Below, piece by piece: positions 52,557 to 62,504 of a stretch of DNA of 64,000 nt (position 1 is its first letter; the number at the start of each line of letters is the position of its first letter). The stretch lies in NCBI GenBank assembly GCA_023391695.1, contig JAEWAK010000025.1:1-64000 (forward strand). Direction: 5' to 3'. Under the pieces are notes generated by a model that ran no database searches, was not told the DNA's origin, and saw only the letters and a program-made list of their open reading frames with translations. The stretch comes from Bacillota bacterium (GTDB lineage: Bacteria; Bacillota; Clostridia; Lachnospirales; Lachnospiraceae). The position numbers and the translations under genes were made by a program.

Positions 52557-54371
52557 TTAACCCGCTGTTTCCTGCATTTGTTGCGACTGGCAGATTTCCC
52601 GGTATACTTCACAGTTCATAAGCAGCTCATCATGCTTTCCGATCCCTGCAATTACACCTTCGTTTAAAACAATAATCTGGTCTGCATTGCGGATGGTACT
52701 GGCCCTCTGGGACACGATTAAAGTAGTCATATCCCTTGTATTAAGCTGTATTGCCTTCCGTAATGCCGCATCGGTTATAAAATCCAGAGCATTAAAGCTG
52801 TCATCTAAAATCAGGATCTCCGGTTTTCTCACCAGTGCCCTGGCAATGGTAAGGCGCTGTCTTTGCCCACCGGATACGTTCACACCGCCCCGGTAGATCA
52901 TAGTATCATAACCATCCGGCATCTGTTCAATAAATTCTGCAGCCTGGGCGATTTCTGCCGCTTTGTGTACTTCTTCTTCGGTGGCGTCCTCTTTTCCCCA
53001 CCGGATATTATCCGCTATGGTACCGGTAAATAATACGGTCTTCTGGGGAACAATACCGATTTTATCCCTTAAAGTATCTAAATTATAATTTCTTACATCC
53101 ATCCCGTCTACAAGAACAGAGCCCCGGCTTACATCATAAAATCTTGGTATCAGATTGACTACCGTAGATTTGCCTGAACCGGTTCCGCCGATAATCCCTA
53201 TGGTTTCACCGCGTTTCACACAAAAAGAGATATTCTCGATATTCGGATTTCCTTTCTCAGAATCGGAAGAACCGGAGCTTTTGCCGGTGTCTATATTATA
53301 AGACATGGACACATCCTTAAATTCTACAATAACATGTCCTCCGGCTTTTTTGTCATCTTCCATGTAATTATTTTGATTTTTCAGATCTGCATTCTTTTCC
53401 GCATTCAATTGCGCTGTATTTACGATGCTTGCTTTTGTATCAAATACTTCAATCACCCTGCCGGCGGATGCATATGCTTTTGTAAAAATAACAACCAGAT
53501 TGGAGATAACGATAAGGGCAGCCAGAATCTGTGTTACGTAACCGATAAAGGCAATCACTTCACCCGTAGCCATACTTCCAAGATTAACCCGGATTCCGCC
53601 AAACCATATTATGGCACCGATGGCAAAATTCATGATTAAGCTGGTCAGCGGATTTAAAAGGGCGGAAACCTTTCCGACCCTGACCGCATTATCCGAATAT
53701 TCCTTATTGTGTACCTCAAACCGTTCCCTTTCATAATCCGTCCTGGCAAAGGCACGAATGACGCGGACACCGCTTAGATTTTCCCGGAGCACCAAAGCGA
53801 TCTGGTCTAATTTTTTCTGTACGGCACGGTACAGGGGCACCGTTTTCATCATGGTTATAAAAAGTATCAGCACAAAAACCGGCAGTACAATAATCATAAT
53901 GACCGACAGCTTAACATCCAGGAAAAATGCCATAACTAACCCGCCGATACACAAAAACGGCGCACGGATAACCAGCCTTATTAACATGGCCACCGCAAGC
54001 TGTACCTGGTTTATATCGTTGGTAATACGGTTAATTAAGGAAGCCGTTCCGAACTTATCCAGTTCTACATTGGATAACGTGCCGATATGTTCAAACATGG
54101 CATTCCGGATGTCCGTACCGACTCCCTGGGATACCAAAGATGCACTGTACTGGCAGATCAGAGCAAAACAAACTCCGACAACGGCCGTAAGAAGCATAAT
54201 ACCACCCATAAAGAGAATATACTGCCTGTCCCCGCCGGCTACACCGATGTCAATGACCTTAGACATAAAAAAAGGAAGAAATAATTCCAGAATGGCTTCA
54301 AAAAGTTTAAACATAGGTCCTATAATCAGAAGTTTGGTATAGGGTTTCAGAAATTTAGTTAATTGCTTCAT
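52557..54371 (-). CDS. ABC exporter half-transporter, first gene (degenerate ATPase site)
   Basis: 604 aa with a six-helix membrane domain and an NBD: Walker A GGTGSGKST, signature VSGGQRQRL, Walker B ILILDDSFNALD. The catalytic Glu after Walker B is Asp, and the H-loop has Gln (VSQRAST). Those changes mark the degenerate site of a heterodimeric exporter of the TM287/288 or LmrCD type. A hydrophilic insert (about 315-350; NADLKNQNNYMEDDKKAGG) precedes the NBD. It is followed after 50 bp by its partner gene. Confidence 0.93.
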   Translation of the reverse strand: MKQLTKFLKPYTKLLIIGPMFKLFEAILELFLPFFMSKVIDIGVAGGDRQYILFMGGIMLLTAVVGVCFALICQYSASLVSQGVGTDIRNAMFEHIGTLSNVELDKFGTASLINRITNDINQVQLAVAMLIRLVIRAPFLCIGGLVMAFFLDVKLSVIMIIVLPVFVLILFITMMKTVPLYRAVQKKLDQIALVLRENLSGVRVIRAFARTDYERERFEVHNKEYSDNAVRVGKVSALLNPLTSLIMNFAIGAIIWFGGIRVNLGSMATGEVIAFIGYVTQILAALIVISNLVVIFTKAYASAGRVIEVFDTKASIVNTAQLNAEKNADLKNQNNYMEDDKKAGGHVIVEFKDVSMSYNIDTGKSSGSSDSEKGNPNIENISFCVKRGETIGIIGGTGSGKSTVVNLIPRFYDVSRGSVLVDGMDVRNYNLDTLRDKIGIVPQKTVLFTGTIADNIRWGKEDATEEEVHKAAEIAQAAEFIEQMPDGYDTMIYRGGVNVSGGQRQRLTIARALVRKPEILILDDSFNALDFITDAALRKAIQLNTRDMTTLIVSQRASTIRNADQIIVLNEGVIAGIGKHDELLMNCEVYREICQSQQMQETAG

Positions 54372-54538
54372 GCTTATACCTCAAATTTAAGTTAAAATAG
54401 AATGTGTATGTTTCCCTGCTCGGTTAAAAACCCAATCGCCCTAAATTATAACATTATTTCAAGGATTTGTTAATACCAAAGTTATTCATGTTTATAGTTT
54501 ATTATTAATATATTGTATAAATATTCTTAGGAGCGCCA

Positions 54539-55135
54539 ATGAGTTATTTTACCAACCTGATATACGAATACGGATTATTAGCAATGTTTCTCATAATACT
54601 AATAGAATATGCATGTTTTCCCATATCCAGCGAAATAGTGCTCCCTTTCTCGGGAGCAGTAGCTTCCCTGCAGCATATTCCTTATTTAACCATACTCTTC
54701 TTAAGTATTTTGGCAGGTTTGACCGGAACCAGCTTTTGTTACACCATAGGCCGTCTTGGAGGCGGTGCAATATTAAACCGGCTGGTAAAAAAGTTTCCAA
54801 AGACCGAAAAAGGAATCAATGCCTCCCAGGTTAAGTTTAAAAGATACGGAAACCTTGCCGTCTGCTTCGGGAGGTTAATACCCATATGCAGAACCTATAT
54901 TGCGTTTATTGCCGGTGCCGCAGGCCAAAGCTTGATTACCTACCTGATTTCTTCTTTTATCGGCATAACCATCTGGAATGCCATACTAATCGGTTTGGGA
55001 TATCTCCTTCGTGAAAACTGGGATGCCGTCGGAGCTTATTATTCCCGCTATAAAGATATTATATTACCCCTTGTGGTATTTATCGGCCTGAGCATACTGG
55101 TGCATGCAAGAAAAGACAGGTCTTCCGAAACTTAA
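54539..55135 (+). CDS. DedA-family membrane protein
   Basis: 198 aa with about five hydrophobic segments. The DedA/SNARE-associated pattern is present: EYACFPISSEIVLPFSGAV, GTSFCYTIGRLGGGA, FGRLIPICRTYIAFIAG. Members are thought to move or flip membrane lipids (undecaprenyl phosphate or phosphatidylethanolamine) and to keep membrane homeostasis. TTAGGAG precedes the ATG. It is convergent with the MATE gene, overlapping it by 4 bases, and divergent from the ABC exporter genes. Confidence 0.92.
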   Translation: MSYFTNLIYEYGLLAMFLIILIEYACFPISSEIVLPFSGAVASLQHIPYLTILFLSILAGLTGTSFCYTIGRLGGGAILNRLVKKFPKTEKGINASQVKFKRYGNLAVCFGRLIPICRTYIAFIAGAAGQSLITYLISSFIGITIWNAILIGLGYLLRENWDAVGAYYSRYKDIILPLVVFIGLSILVHARKDRSSET

Positions 55136-56493
55136 AAACCGCTCATCCGCACAAGAGATTTGGTTTTCCATTTACCGGAAGCATACCTTACACACCCTAC
55201 TATGGAGGTCACAAACCAGGTCAGGCCCGTTGCCCACCAGATACCTTTATACCCGAAATACATGGATAATACATTGGCAAATAAAACCCTGCAGACAACT
55301 TCCGTAAATCCCATAAACATAGGTATTTTTACATCCCCTGCACCGCTTAACAGATTTCTGCTTACAAATATCATTCCGACAAAGGAATAAAAAAAGCAGG
55401 GGACACGTAAAGCTTCCATGCCGATTCTCATAACCTCCAGTTCCTCTTTCGAGGTAAATAAATTCATAATCATTCCGCCCCCAAAATAGATAACAGGCAG
55501 CATGACAATGCTGAAAGCAATTATAATTTTTGAGGAAGCGGCAAAGCCCTTCTTAACCCGTTCTATGTTACCGGCTCCTATATTTTGACCCGTAAAGGAT
55601 GCTACTGCTACCCCAACTGACATACCGGGCTGAAGAATTAACTGTTCTATCCGGTTTGCAGCCGTAGCGGCTGCCATAACCGTATCTCCATAGCCGTTGA
55701 TTACACTCCATAAAGCCATGGTGGAGAAGGATACGAAAGAATTCTGTAAGGCAACCGGAATACCCAGGGAAATACATTTCTTAAACATTTGTTTGTCGGG
55801 GACGAAATCCTTAACCGGTATACGGAGAATTTTTACTTTGCATAATGCGTAGATAATACAGCCAGCTGCCGCCATCAATTGTGCAATGGTGGTAGCCGTT
55901 GCTACTCCCGCAACACCCCAGCCAAAACCGGCAACAAATACAAAATCCAGAATTATATTTACAATGCTTGCAGCAATCAGGAAAATCAAAGGAGTTACCG
56001 AATCACCTAACGCCCTTAATACGGAAGCAATTCCGTTATATGCACCGACACCGATCACACCAATACTGGAGATTTTCATAAAGATTACGGACTGTTCGAT
56101 TATATTAGCCGGAGTATTCAGTAACCGTAATAACGGCCGGCACAGCCAAAAGCCCAGAGCCCCCATAATAATGGACGCCCCTATGACCGTATATGCGGAA
56201 GTGGCAAATCCTTTTTTGACATTTTCTTCGTCTTTCGCTCCAAAATATTGGGATATTATAATGGATATACCAACGGATAAACCTAATGCCAGGGAAAAGA
56301 TTAAATAATTGAGGGGACCTGTCGTTCCTACGGCAGCCAGGGCATCTTTTCCGTTATATTTTCCCACTACTATGGCATCCACAATATTATATAACTGCTG
56401 AAACAGGTTTCCAATCAGCATTGGGGCAGAAAATTTAAGTATAAGACTGCCCGGATTACCCTCAGTCATATCATTGGTGAAATTCTTCTTCAT
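55132..56493 (-). CDS. MATE-family efflux transporter
   Basis: About 453 aa from the ATG at 56493 (GGGAG upstream; an in-frame ATG at 56514 lies ahead of that site). Twelve membrane helices in two MatE repeats. It begins MTEGNPGSLILKFSAPMLIG with LYNIVDAIVVGKY following, typical of the NorM/DinF class. It exports cationic drugs or metabolites in exchange for Na+ or H+. Single gene. Confidence 0.93.
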   Translation of the reverse strand: MKKNFTNDMTEGNPGSLILKFSAPMLIGNLFQQLYNIVDAIVVGKYNGKDALAAVGTTGPLNYLIFSLALGLSVGISIIISQYFGAKDEENVKKGFATSAYTVIGASIIMGALGFWLCRPLLRLLNTPANIIEQSVIFMKISSIGVIGVGAYNGIASVLRALGDSVTPLIFLIAASIVNIILDFVFVAGFGWGVAGVATATTIAQLMAAAGCIIYALCKVKILRIPVKDFVPDKQMFKKCISLGIPVALQNSFVSFSTMALWSVINGYGDTVMAAATAANRIEQLILQPGMSVGVAVASFTGQNIGAGNIERVKKGFAASSKIIIAFSIVMLPVIYFGGGMIMNLFTSKEELEVMRIGMEALRVPCFFYSFVGMIFVSRNLLSGAGDVKIPMFMGFTEVVCRVLFANVLSMYFGYKGIWWATGLTWFVTSIVGCVRYASGKWKTKSLVRMSGF

Positions 56494-56698
56494 ACCAGGC
56501 TCCCATCTGCCCAACCGGGCTGTTTAAAAATTTAGATAGCTATTTCAGTATTATAATGTTTATTTTTTATTTGTAAATGGTTTATGTTAACATTTAAATG
56601 TAATTTATCTGTTCTCTTATAGGTGAATTGTTTTCCAACCTCTCTCATATAATTAGCTAAGACAACTTGAAAAAGAATGACTTAACACGGGGGTTTAT

Positions 56699-59434
56699 AT
56701 GATGAACTGGCATAACATTACGAAAGAAGAGACAATAAAAATGCTGGAAAGCTCACAGGATCTTGGATTATCAAAAAAAGAAGTATCAAAAAGGCAAAAA
56801 AAGTATGGCTTAAACATATTGGAAAGCAAAAAGAAAAAAAGCATAATCGTAAAATTTTTCAGTCAATTCAGCGATTTTATGATAATCACGTTGATCTGTG
56901 CCGCTATCATATCATTTCTGGTTTCCCTGCTTCACGGTAAATTAGATTTTGTTGATCCAATTATCATATTATTGATTATAAACCTAAACGCAATACTTGG
57001 TGTTTTGCAGGAGACAAAAGCGGAAAAATCACTGGAAGCTTTGCAGAAAATGTCAGCTCCTACCGCCCAGGTTTTAAGGGATAAGGTAATCACCTCCGTA
57101 GATGCCAAGGAACTGGTGCCCGGTGATATCATATACCTGGAAACCGGACATTTTGTTCCGGCTGATGCCAGGCTTTTATCTGCTATTAACCTGCGAATTG
57201 ACGAAGCTTCCTTAACCGGTGAATCCCATCCGGTAGAAAAGGACGCGGATATCGTATTAACTGAGGATACTCTTCTGGCCGACCGCCATAATATGGTCAT
57301 GGCCACCGGAATCGTAACCTATGGCAGGGGGATTGCAACCGTTACGGCAACCGGCATGAATACGGAAGTAGGACATATTGCCAAACTGATAATGGAGGAT
57401 GAAACTCCTATGACACCCCTGCAAAAAAGACTCGCAAGTACGGGAAAAGCACTGGGAATTGCAGCCTTATTAATCTGTATTGTAATCTTTTTGTTAGGCA
57501 TCCTGAAAAACATGCCGGTTTTTGATATGTTTATGACCTCTGTCAGTTTGGCCGTTGCCGCCATACCGGAAGGGCTTCCCGCAATTGTAACCATAATGCT
57601 TTCTTTAGGTGTCCAGCGTATGGCTAAAAAAAATGCCGTTATCCGGAAACTTCCTGCTGTTGAAACCCTTGGCAGTGCCACCGTAATTTGCTCAGATAAA
57701 ACAGGTACCCTGACCCAGAATAAAATGACGGTTACCGAACTGGCGTCCGTTCAGGGCAAAGAACTGCCGGAAAGTCTTTTTTGTAAGTTTTTATTATCCC
57801 TTGCCGCATTATGTAATGATTCCCTCCTTCAGACAACCGGCAAAGGAAAACATTCCAATGTTACCGCAACCGGTGAGCCAACGGAAAAAGCACTGATTAT
57901 GGCAGCCTATCATATTGATCTTTTGAAACCCAAATTAGATTCTACGAATCCAAGAATATTTGAAATCCCCTTCGATTCCACCAGAAAGCTTATGACCACC
58001 GTGCATAAGTACCCTTCCGGGAACATACGAAGTATCACAAAAGGAGCCTTTGATGTTTTAATAAATAAGTGTACCCATATCTATCAAAACGGAAAACAAC
58101 TCCCCATGACAAAAGTTCATCTCCAGTCCTTTCATAGACTCAATCAAAGTATGGCGGAACGTGCATTACGGGTAATCGCGGTTGCTTATCAGGATCTGGC
58201 TTCGGAAAATGTTTTACAGAAAAATACTTCCCCCTCCGGGAATACCACCGGAGAAATATCCGGCTTTTTGGAATCCGGCCTGACATTGGTAGGATTAATC
58301 GGAATGATTGACCCTCCCAGGGAGGAAGTGGCCGATGCCGTATTAACCTGTCAGATGGCGGGAATTAAACCGGTTATGATTACCGGAGACCATATTTCTA
58401 CCGCCTGTGCCATCGCAAAAGAATTAGGTATCATGAACAAGGATGATTTGGCAATGACCGGGCAGGAATTAAGCCAGCTCGACCAGGATACCCTGATTGA
58501 GCAAATTCCCCGCTACCGGGTATTTGCCAGGGTTTCCCCCGAACATAAGGTAAGGATTGTAAAGGCTTTTCAGGCCCGGGGCGAGGTAGTTGCCATGACC
58601 GGTGACGGGGTAAATGATGCACCCGCCCTGAAAGCTGCGGATATTGGCTGTGCCATGGGAATTACGGGCACGGATGTGGCCAAAAATGCGGCCGACATGA
58701 TACTGACGGACGATAATTTTGCTACCATCGTATCGGCAGTAAAGGAAGGCCGCGGGATTTATGACAATATTAAAAAAGCGATCCATTTCCTGTTATCCTG
58801 CAATATCGGTGAAATAATCACTATTTTTACTGCTATCCTTCTGGGCCTGCCCTCCCCTCTTTTAGCCGTCCAGCTCCTGTGGGTCAATCTGGTGACAGAT
58901 TCTCTTCCTGCCATTTCCCTGGGTGTGGAACCGGCTGCAAAAGATATTATGAAAAAAAAACCCGTTCCGCCGGGTAAAGGCATGTTTGCAGACGGATTGG
59001 TATTTAAAATTATTATAGAAGGCATATTAATCGGTTTCCTGTCTTTATTGGCATTTATCATAGGGATACGGGTTTATGACAGCCAGACCATTAATGATAC
59101 CCTCCTGCGTCACGGCAGCACCGTGGAAATAGCAGGCAATATAACTCCTTACATAGGCCGTACCATGGCTTTTGCCGTATTGAGTTTATCCCAGCTTTTC
59201 CATTCCTTTAATATGAGAAGTGAGCACTCATTAACAAAGATAGGATTATTCTCCAATATAAAACTGCTTCTGTCCTTTATTATCTGTTCTTTTTTACAGA
59301 TTATTGTCATATCCTTTGCACCATTGGCAGCCATTTTTAAAGTAGTCCCTCTGAATGCGGCACAATGGTCCGTGGTACTTGTATTATCCTTTATGCCCCT
59401 TGTTGTGGTGGAATTGCAGAAAGGGAAGAAATAA
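56699..59434 (+). CDS. Calcium-type cation-transporting P-type ATPase
   Basis: 911 aa. A cation_ATPase_N domain (about 1-70) is followed by membrane helices, the actuator loop (SLTGESHPVEK), the ion-site motif PEGLPAIVT and the phosphorylation site SDKTGTLTQNKMT. The N-domain and the P-domain hinge (MITGDH, MTGDGVNDAPALKAADIG) come next, then the C-terminal four-helix block with NLVTDSLPAISLG. This is the P2 (SERCA/PMCA-like) group and should pump Ca2+ out of the cell. The upstream region has a plain GGGGG site. Confidence 0.95.
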   Translation: MMNWHNITKEETIKMLESSQDLGLSKKEVSKRQKKYGLNILESKKKKSIIVKFFSQFSDFMIITLICAAIISFLVSLLHGKLDFVDPIIILLIINLNAILGVLQETKAEKSLEALQKMSAPTAQVLRDKVITSVDAKELVPGDIIYLETGHFVPADARLLSAINLRIDEASLTGESHPVEKDADIVLTEDTLLADRHNMVMATGIVTYGRGIATVTATGMNTEVGHIAKLIMEDETPMTPLQKRLASTGKALGIAALLICIVIFLLGILKNMPVFDMFMTSVSLAVAAIPEGLPAIVTIMLSLGVQRMAKKNAVIRKLPAVETLGSATVICSDKTGTLTQNKMTVTELASVQGKELPESLFCKFLLSLAALCNDSLLQTTGKGKHSNVTATGEPTEKALIMAAYHIDLLKPKLDSTNPRIFEIPFDSTRKLMTTVHKYPSGNIRSITKGAFDVLINKCTHIYQNGKQLPMTKVHLQSFHRLNQSMAERALRVIAVAYQDLASENVLQKNTSPSGNTTGEISGFLESGLTLVGLIGMIDPPREEVADAVLTCQMAGIKPVMITGDHISTACAIAKELGIMNKDDLAMTGQELSQLDQDTLIEQIPRYRVFARVSPEHKVRIVKAFQARGEVVAMTGDGVNDAPALKAADIGCAMGITGTDVAKNAADMILTDDNFATIVSAVKEGRGIYDNIKKAIHFLLSCNIGEIITIFTAILLGLPSPLLAVQLLWVNLVTDSLPAISLGVEPAAKDIMKKKPVPPGKGMFADGLVFKIIIEGILIGFLSLLAFIIGIRVYDSQTINDTLLRHGSTVEIAGNITPYIGRTMAFAVLSLSQLFHSFNMRSEHSLTKIGLFSNIKLLLSFIICSFLQIIVISFAPLAAIFKVVPLNAAQWSVVLVLSFMPLVVVELQKGKK

Positions 59435-59464
59435 AAAGAAAATACTGCCAGATTAAAATCACCA

Positions 59465-59624
59465 GAGTGTGTTTGAAAAATACTTGTACCGGACTGAATG
59501 TTCCACTTTGTGGGAGGCAAGAAACGAATTTGGATGCATAGAGGGGCTATGTTCCTAAAATTGTGATGCAGCATGCCGCAAAGTGGAGTGTTCAGAACGG
59601 TGCAAAGATTATTCAAACACGCTC
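59465..59624. repeat. MITE-like long inverted-repeat element
   Basis: About 160 bp. The left end GAGTGTGTTTGAAAAATACT and the reverse complement of the right end, GAGCGTGTTTGAATAATCTT, are alike, and the similarity continues for about 54 bases of arm (near TCCACTTTG). The element can fold into one long hairpin and codes for no protein. It lies between the convergent P-type ATPase and MFS-ArsR genes. No clear target duplication is visible. Confidence 0.7.
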
Positions 59625-59650
59625 TAGTAGCTTAATCTAGCAGTAACCAA

Positions 59651-62065
59651 TTAAATATATTGTTCTGTAAAATATTTTCTTACATTGTCAAGATAGGATA
59701 AAATTCTCGCTCTATCAATACAGTAATATACTTTGTTTGTATTTATATCGGCTTTTAAAAATCCATTCCTTAAGAGTGCGTTTACATGATAAGAAACCGT
59801 AGCGGTAGACAAATTAAGTTTATCTGCTATTTCTTTACCATATGCCGTATTTGTACTAAGATATTCTAAAATATCAACTTTGCTCTTATCACATAAAAGC
59901 TTTCCAAGATTTATAACATCCTCCTTTTCAGCCTTTTTGCTGCCAAGATTAAAATTTTTATCCAATATGATACTAATTTGTATCACATCCCTGCTCCTGT
60001 TTTCAACTCCATCATAGGATATGGTTACACTAAAAGGACCGAAAATCAATGGCATTATCACTGTCCCTTTAAGACTATGTCTCCAGGATATTTTTACCTT
60101 TTCTTCAACTGCATCCAGCAAATTATTGTCCTTTTGATATTCATTCCAATATTCATAAAATTCCTGTCCCATTTCTTCAAACTGACTTTTATACTTATTA
60201 TTAAGAAGTTCTGTTACTTCCGCCAGAATATCATATATTTCATTATAATATTTTTCCTGATTATTAAATATTTTAATTGCTTCCCATTTTGCTTCCTTTA
60301 CATAGGGAGATGCTTCAATAAAATCAATTAAATCAGCCGAAGTTTTCAATTCTCCATCGGGAGTATTTTCAGCTTCTTCGAAATCAATGATTGCTGCATA
60401 CTTCCTTATCCTCTCTTCTTCTGTTATATTCTTAAAGCGTTCTTCATATGGCTGAAGCTCTTTCTCATATTCAAGTTGATCCCTAAGGGCAGCTAATGCG
60501 CCATAGTTAGACATATTGGTATTACGTTCTTTAAAGTAATATTCAATTCGTTCTTTACTTACCTTAAGATTTGCTTTGACGTAGTTATACATTTCCATAA
60601 TTAAATCAATTTTTCTTTTGTAATTTTCCTGGTCCTCTAAATAATTATCCGCATATTCCTCTCTTATTTTTTCCAGATTATCAAAATTAGCCCAATAATT
60701 TAGAAGCGTATAAGCTTCATTCAGCATATTAACATGCTGCATTAACTCCAAGTTTGTTTGCATTTTTACACCCTCCATCTTATATTCCTGAATAACTTCC
60801 ATATTTGTTCCAACCATAGCACGAAATCTCTTTTTATTAAATAAACACATGCAGATGATAACACTTAACCCACCCGTTATAATAAATAATACTGCAATTG
60901 ATACAATTTCTGCAAGCGCACTTACTATAAAAGAAGTAACCGGAATCGCCGCCATACTGGCTGCGCCCATTATTGCTGAAACCCTTGTCAAATATTTCTC
61001 TTCGGTATGTTTAATAATTTCTACATTAAAGAAGCTATTTCCTAATGACATTGCTAAACCTGACGCAAACGAAACCACTGATATTATAAGATACATGATA
61101 ATTGCAGAATCAATACATTTACCAACCAATACCGCTATAAAATAAAATGCTCCAAATGAATAACTTCCCACGCTTGCAAGAGCACGAATGCTTAATTTAT
61201 TTCTAACATATGGATAAACAGAAGCACCAACGATTATACCGATTGTTAAAGTTATTCCAAGAACGGAAAGCATTATTTCATTTGCTTTTAACACCTCACT
61301 GACAAGTGGTGCTAAAAGACTGTTATAAGGAACGAGTATTATATTTGATAACACAAATACTATTGCAAAGTACCTTAGTACCGGCTTTCCAATAAGGTAA
61401 GAAAAACCCTCTTTTAAAGTGTCTGTATATTCCTTAACTTTAATTTTATCTTTTATCCCATTTTCTTCCTTAACCTTTAATGTAAATATTATGATTGCCG
61501 ATACGAAAAAGGTTGCCATATCAATATAGATAGCTGTTGATACTGAAAATACTGCTATAATAATTCCTGCAGCACCAAGACCGATAAGTTCTGCCGCACT
61601 GCAGGCACTGGTATTTAATGGCATACCAAACTCATAATGTTTCTTGTCCAAAAGTTTTGGAATCAACGCTGTCGAAGCTGGTAGCCTGAAGGCTTCAGCA
61701 CAGGAAATAATAAAAGTGGATACTAATAAAATCCATTGATTCAGAAATCCCGTTATTAAAGCTGTCGCAACAAATCCAACGCAAATTCCCCTGACTATAT
61801 CAGTAATAACCATAATATGTTTCTTGCTCTTTCTTTCTATGGCCGCCCCGGCCAATGGCATTAAGAAAACTGTCGGGATTCGATTTACTCCGAATATAAT
61901 TGCTGACCATGCTGCACTTTGTGTAACCTGATATACAAGCCAAACAAATGCAATACTGTCAATGGAATCTCCAAATCTATTGATGACTCCTGCAAATACC
62001 GTCTTCATATACTCTTTCTGCTTAAAGATATCTATGTATCCAATCTTTTGTTCTTCCATTTTCAT
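59651..62065 (-). CDS. MFS transporter fused to an ArsR-type regulator
   Basis: 804 aa. Residues 1-410 are a 12-helix MFS transporter (DUF/macrolide-efflux type; SIAFVWLVYQVTQSAAWSAI, LMPLAGAAIERKSKKHIMVI). Residues about 435-715 are helical and soluble. Residues about 715-800 form an ArsR winged helix (LCDKSKVDILEYLSTNTAYG, KEIADKLNLSTATVSYHVNA). No stop codon separates the halves. An internal ATG at 60763, residue 435, has a GGAGGG site 7 nt upstream, so a separate 370-aa regulator may also be made. The promoter is flanked by repeated ATTAGAAAT sites. It may sense and export the same compound. Confidence 0.8.
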   Translation of the reverse strand: MKMEEQKIGYIDIFKQKEYMKTVFAGVINRFGDSIDSIAFVWLVYQVTQSAAWSAIIFGVNRIPTVFLMPLAGAAIERKSKKHIMVITDIVRGICVGFVATALITGFLNQWILLVSTFIISCAEAFRLPASTALIPKLLDKKHYEFGMPLNTSACSAAELIGLGAAGIIIAVFSVSTAIYIDMATFFVSAIIIFTLKVKEENGIKDKIKVKEYTDTLKEGFSYLIGKPVLRYFAIVFVLSNIILVPYNSLLAPLVSEVLKANEIMLSVLGITLTIGIIVGASVYPYVRNKLSIRALASVGSYSFGAFYFIAVLVGKCIDSAIIMYLIISVVSFASGLAMSLGNSFFNVEIIKHTEEKYLTRVSAIMGAASMAAIPVTSFIVSALAEIVSIAVLFIITGGLSVIICMCLFNKKRFRAMVGTNMEVIQEYKMEGVKMQTNLELMQHVNMLNEAYTLLNYWANFDNLEKIREEYADNYLEDQENYKRKIDLIMEMYNYVKANLKVSKERIEYYFKERNTNMSNYGALAALRDQLEYEKELQPYEERFKNITEEERIRKYAAIIDFEEAENTPDGELKTSADLIDFIEASPYVKEAKWEAIKIFNNQEKYYNEIYDILAEVTELLNNKYKSQFEEMGQEFYEYWNEYQKDNNLLDAVEEKVKISWRHSLKGTVIMPLIFGPFSVTISYDGVENRSRDVIQISIILDKNFNLGSKKAEKEDVINLGKLLCDKSKVDILEYLSTNTAYGKEIADKLNLSTATVSYHVNALLRNGFLKADINTNKVYYCIDRARILSYLDNVRKYFTEQYI
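60763..60776 (-). promoter_or_regulatory. Internal ribosome-binding site in the fusion gene
   Basis: GGAGGG (60771-60776) followed after 7 nt by an in-frame ATG (60761-60763). A stop codon (TAA) lies between them in a neighbouring frame, which is where the transporter would end if the two halves were separate genes. This looks like the old gene boundary. Confidence 0.7.
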
Positions 62066-62101
62066 TGCTCTCCTGCTTTAATTGCTTTAACTTTTTCACT
62101 C

Positions 62102-62177
62102 ATTAGAAATTATTTTAACAAGTTATACAATATATGTCAATGGTTATTAGAAATATTTTTTATATATTATTAGATAT
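62102..62177 (-). promoter_or_regulatory. Promoter with flanking direct repeats for the MFS-ArsR gene
   Basis: On the minus strand TTGACA (62135-62140) and TAAAAT (62112-62117) have a 17-nt spacer. On the plus strand ATTAGAAAT occurs at 62102-62110 and 62146-62154, flanking the promoter, with a related ATTAGATAT at 62169-62177. The spacings are 44 and 23 bp, so all lie on the same DNA face. These may be binding sites for the ArsR domain. Confidence 0.6.
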
Positions 62178-62445
62178 AAATCGAACGTTTGAATATATAA
62201 AAGCTCCAATTTTTCTCTGAATGAATTATCCAGGCGATAATGGTTCATGTGTAAATTTACGTTTTTAGCGAATTGCTGTCGGTTTATAAAAACTTAAACA
62301 ACAGGTTGTTTTACTAAACCAGACCCTTATGATATATTTTAGATGTACTAAAAAGTGTTATTTATTATATGTATTTTGGAAAGGAGGATTCCGCAGTAAG
62401 AAGAGTAAAAGAAGGATTCAGGAAGAACCGGCTGCATGTTACGAA

Positions 62446-62495
62446 GAAAAAGGAGCTGTTGCAGGATTGAGTAAAATATCACTCTGCAACAGCCC
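62446..62495 (-). terminator. Terminator of the oligopeptide ABC operon
   Basis: Minus-strand arms GGGGCTGTTGCA and TGCAACAGCTCC, followed by TTTTTC. About 10 bp after the oppF stop. Confidence 0.8.
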
Positions 62496-62504
62496 CATAA
62501 TATA

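Larger units (their letters stand above)
62066..62504. other. Intergenic region upstream of the MFS-ArsR gene
   Basis: Contains the promoter and operator repeats of the fusion gene, and the oppF terminator (62446-62495). A 63-codon plus-strand frame from 62329 is not supported. Nothing else is seen. Confidence 0.5.
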
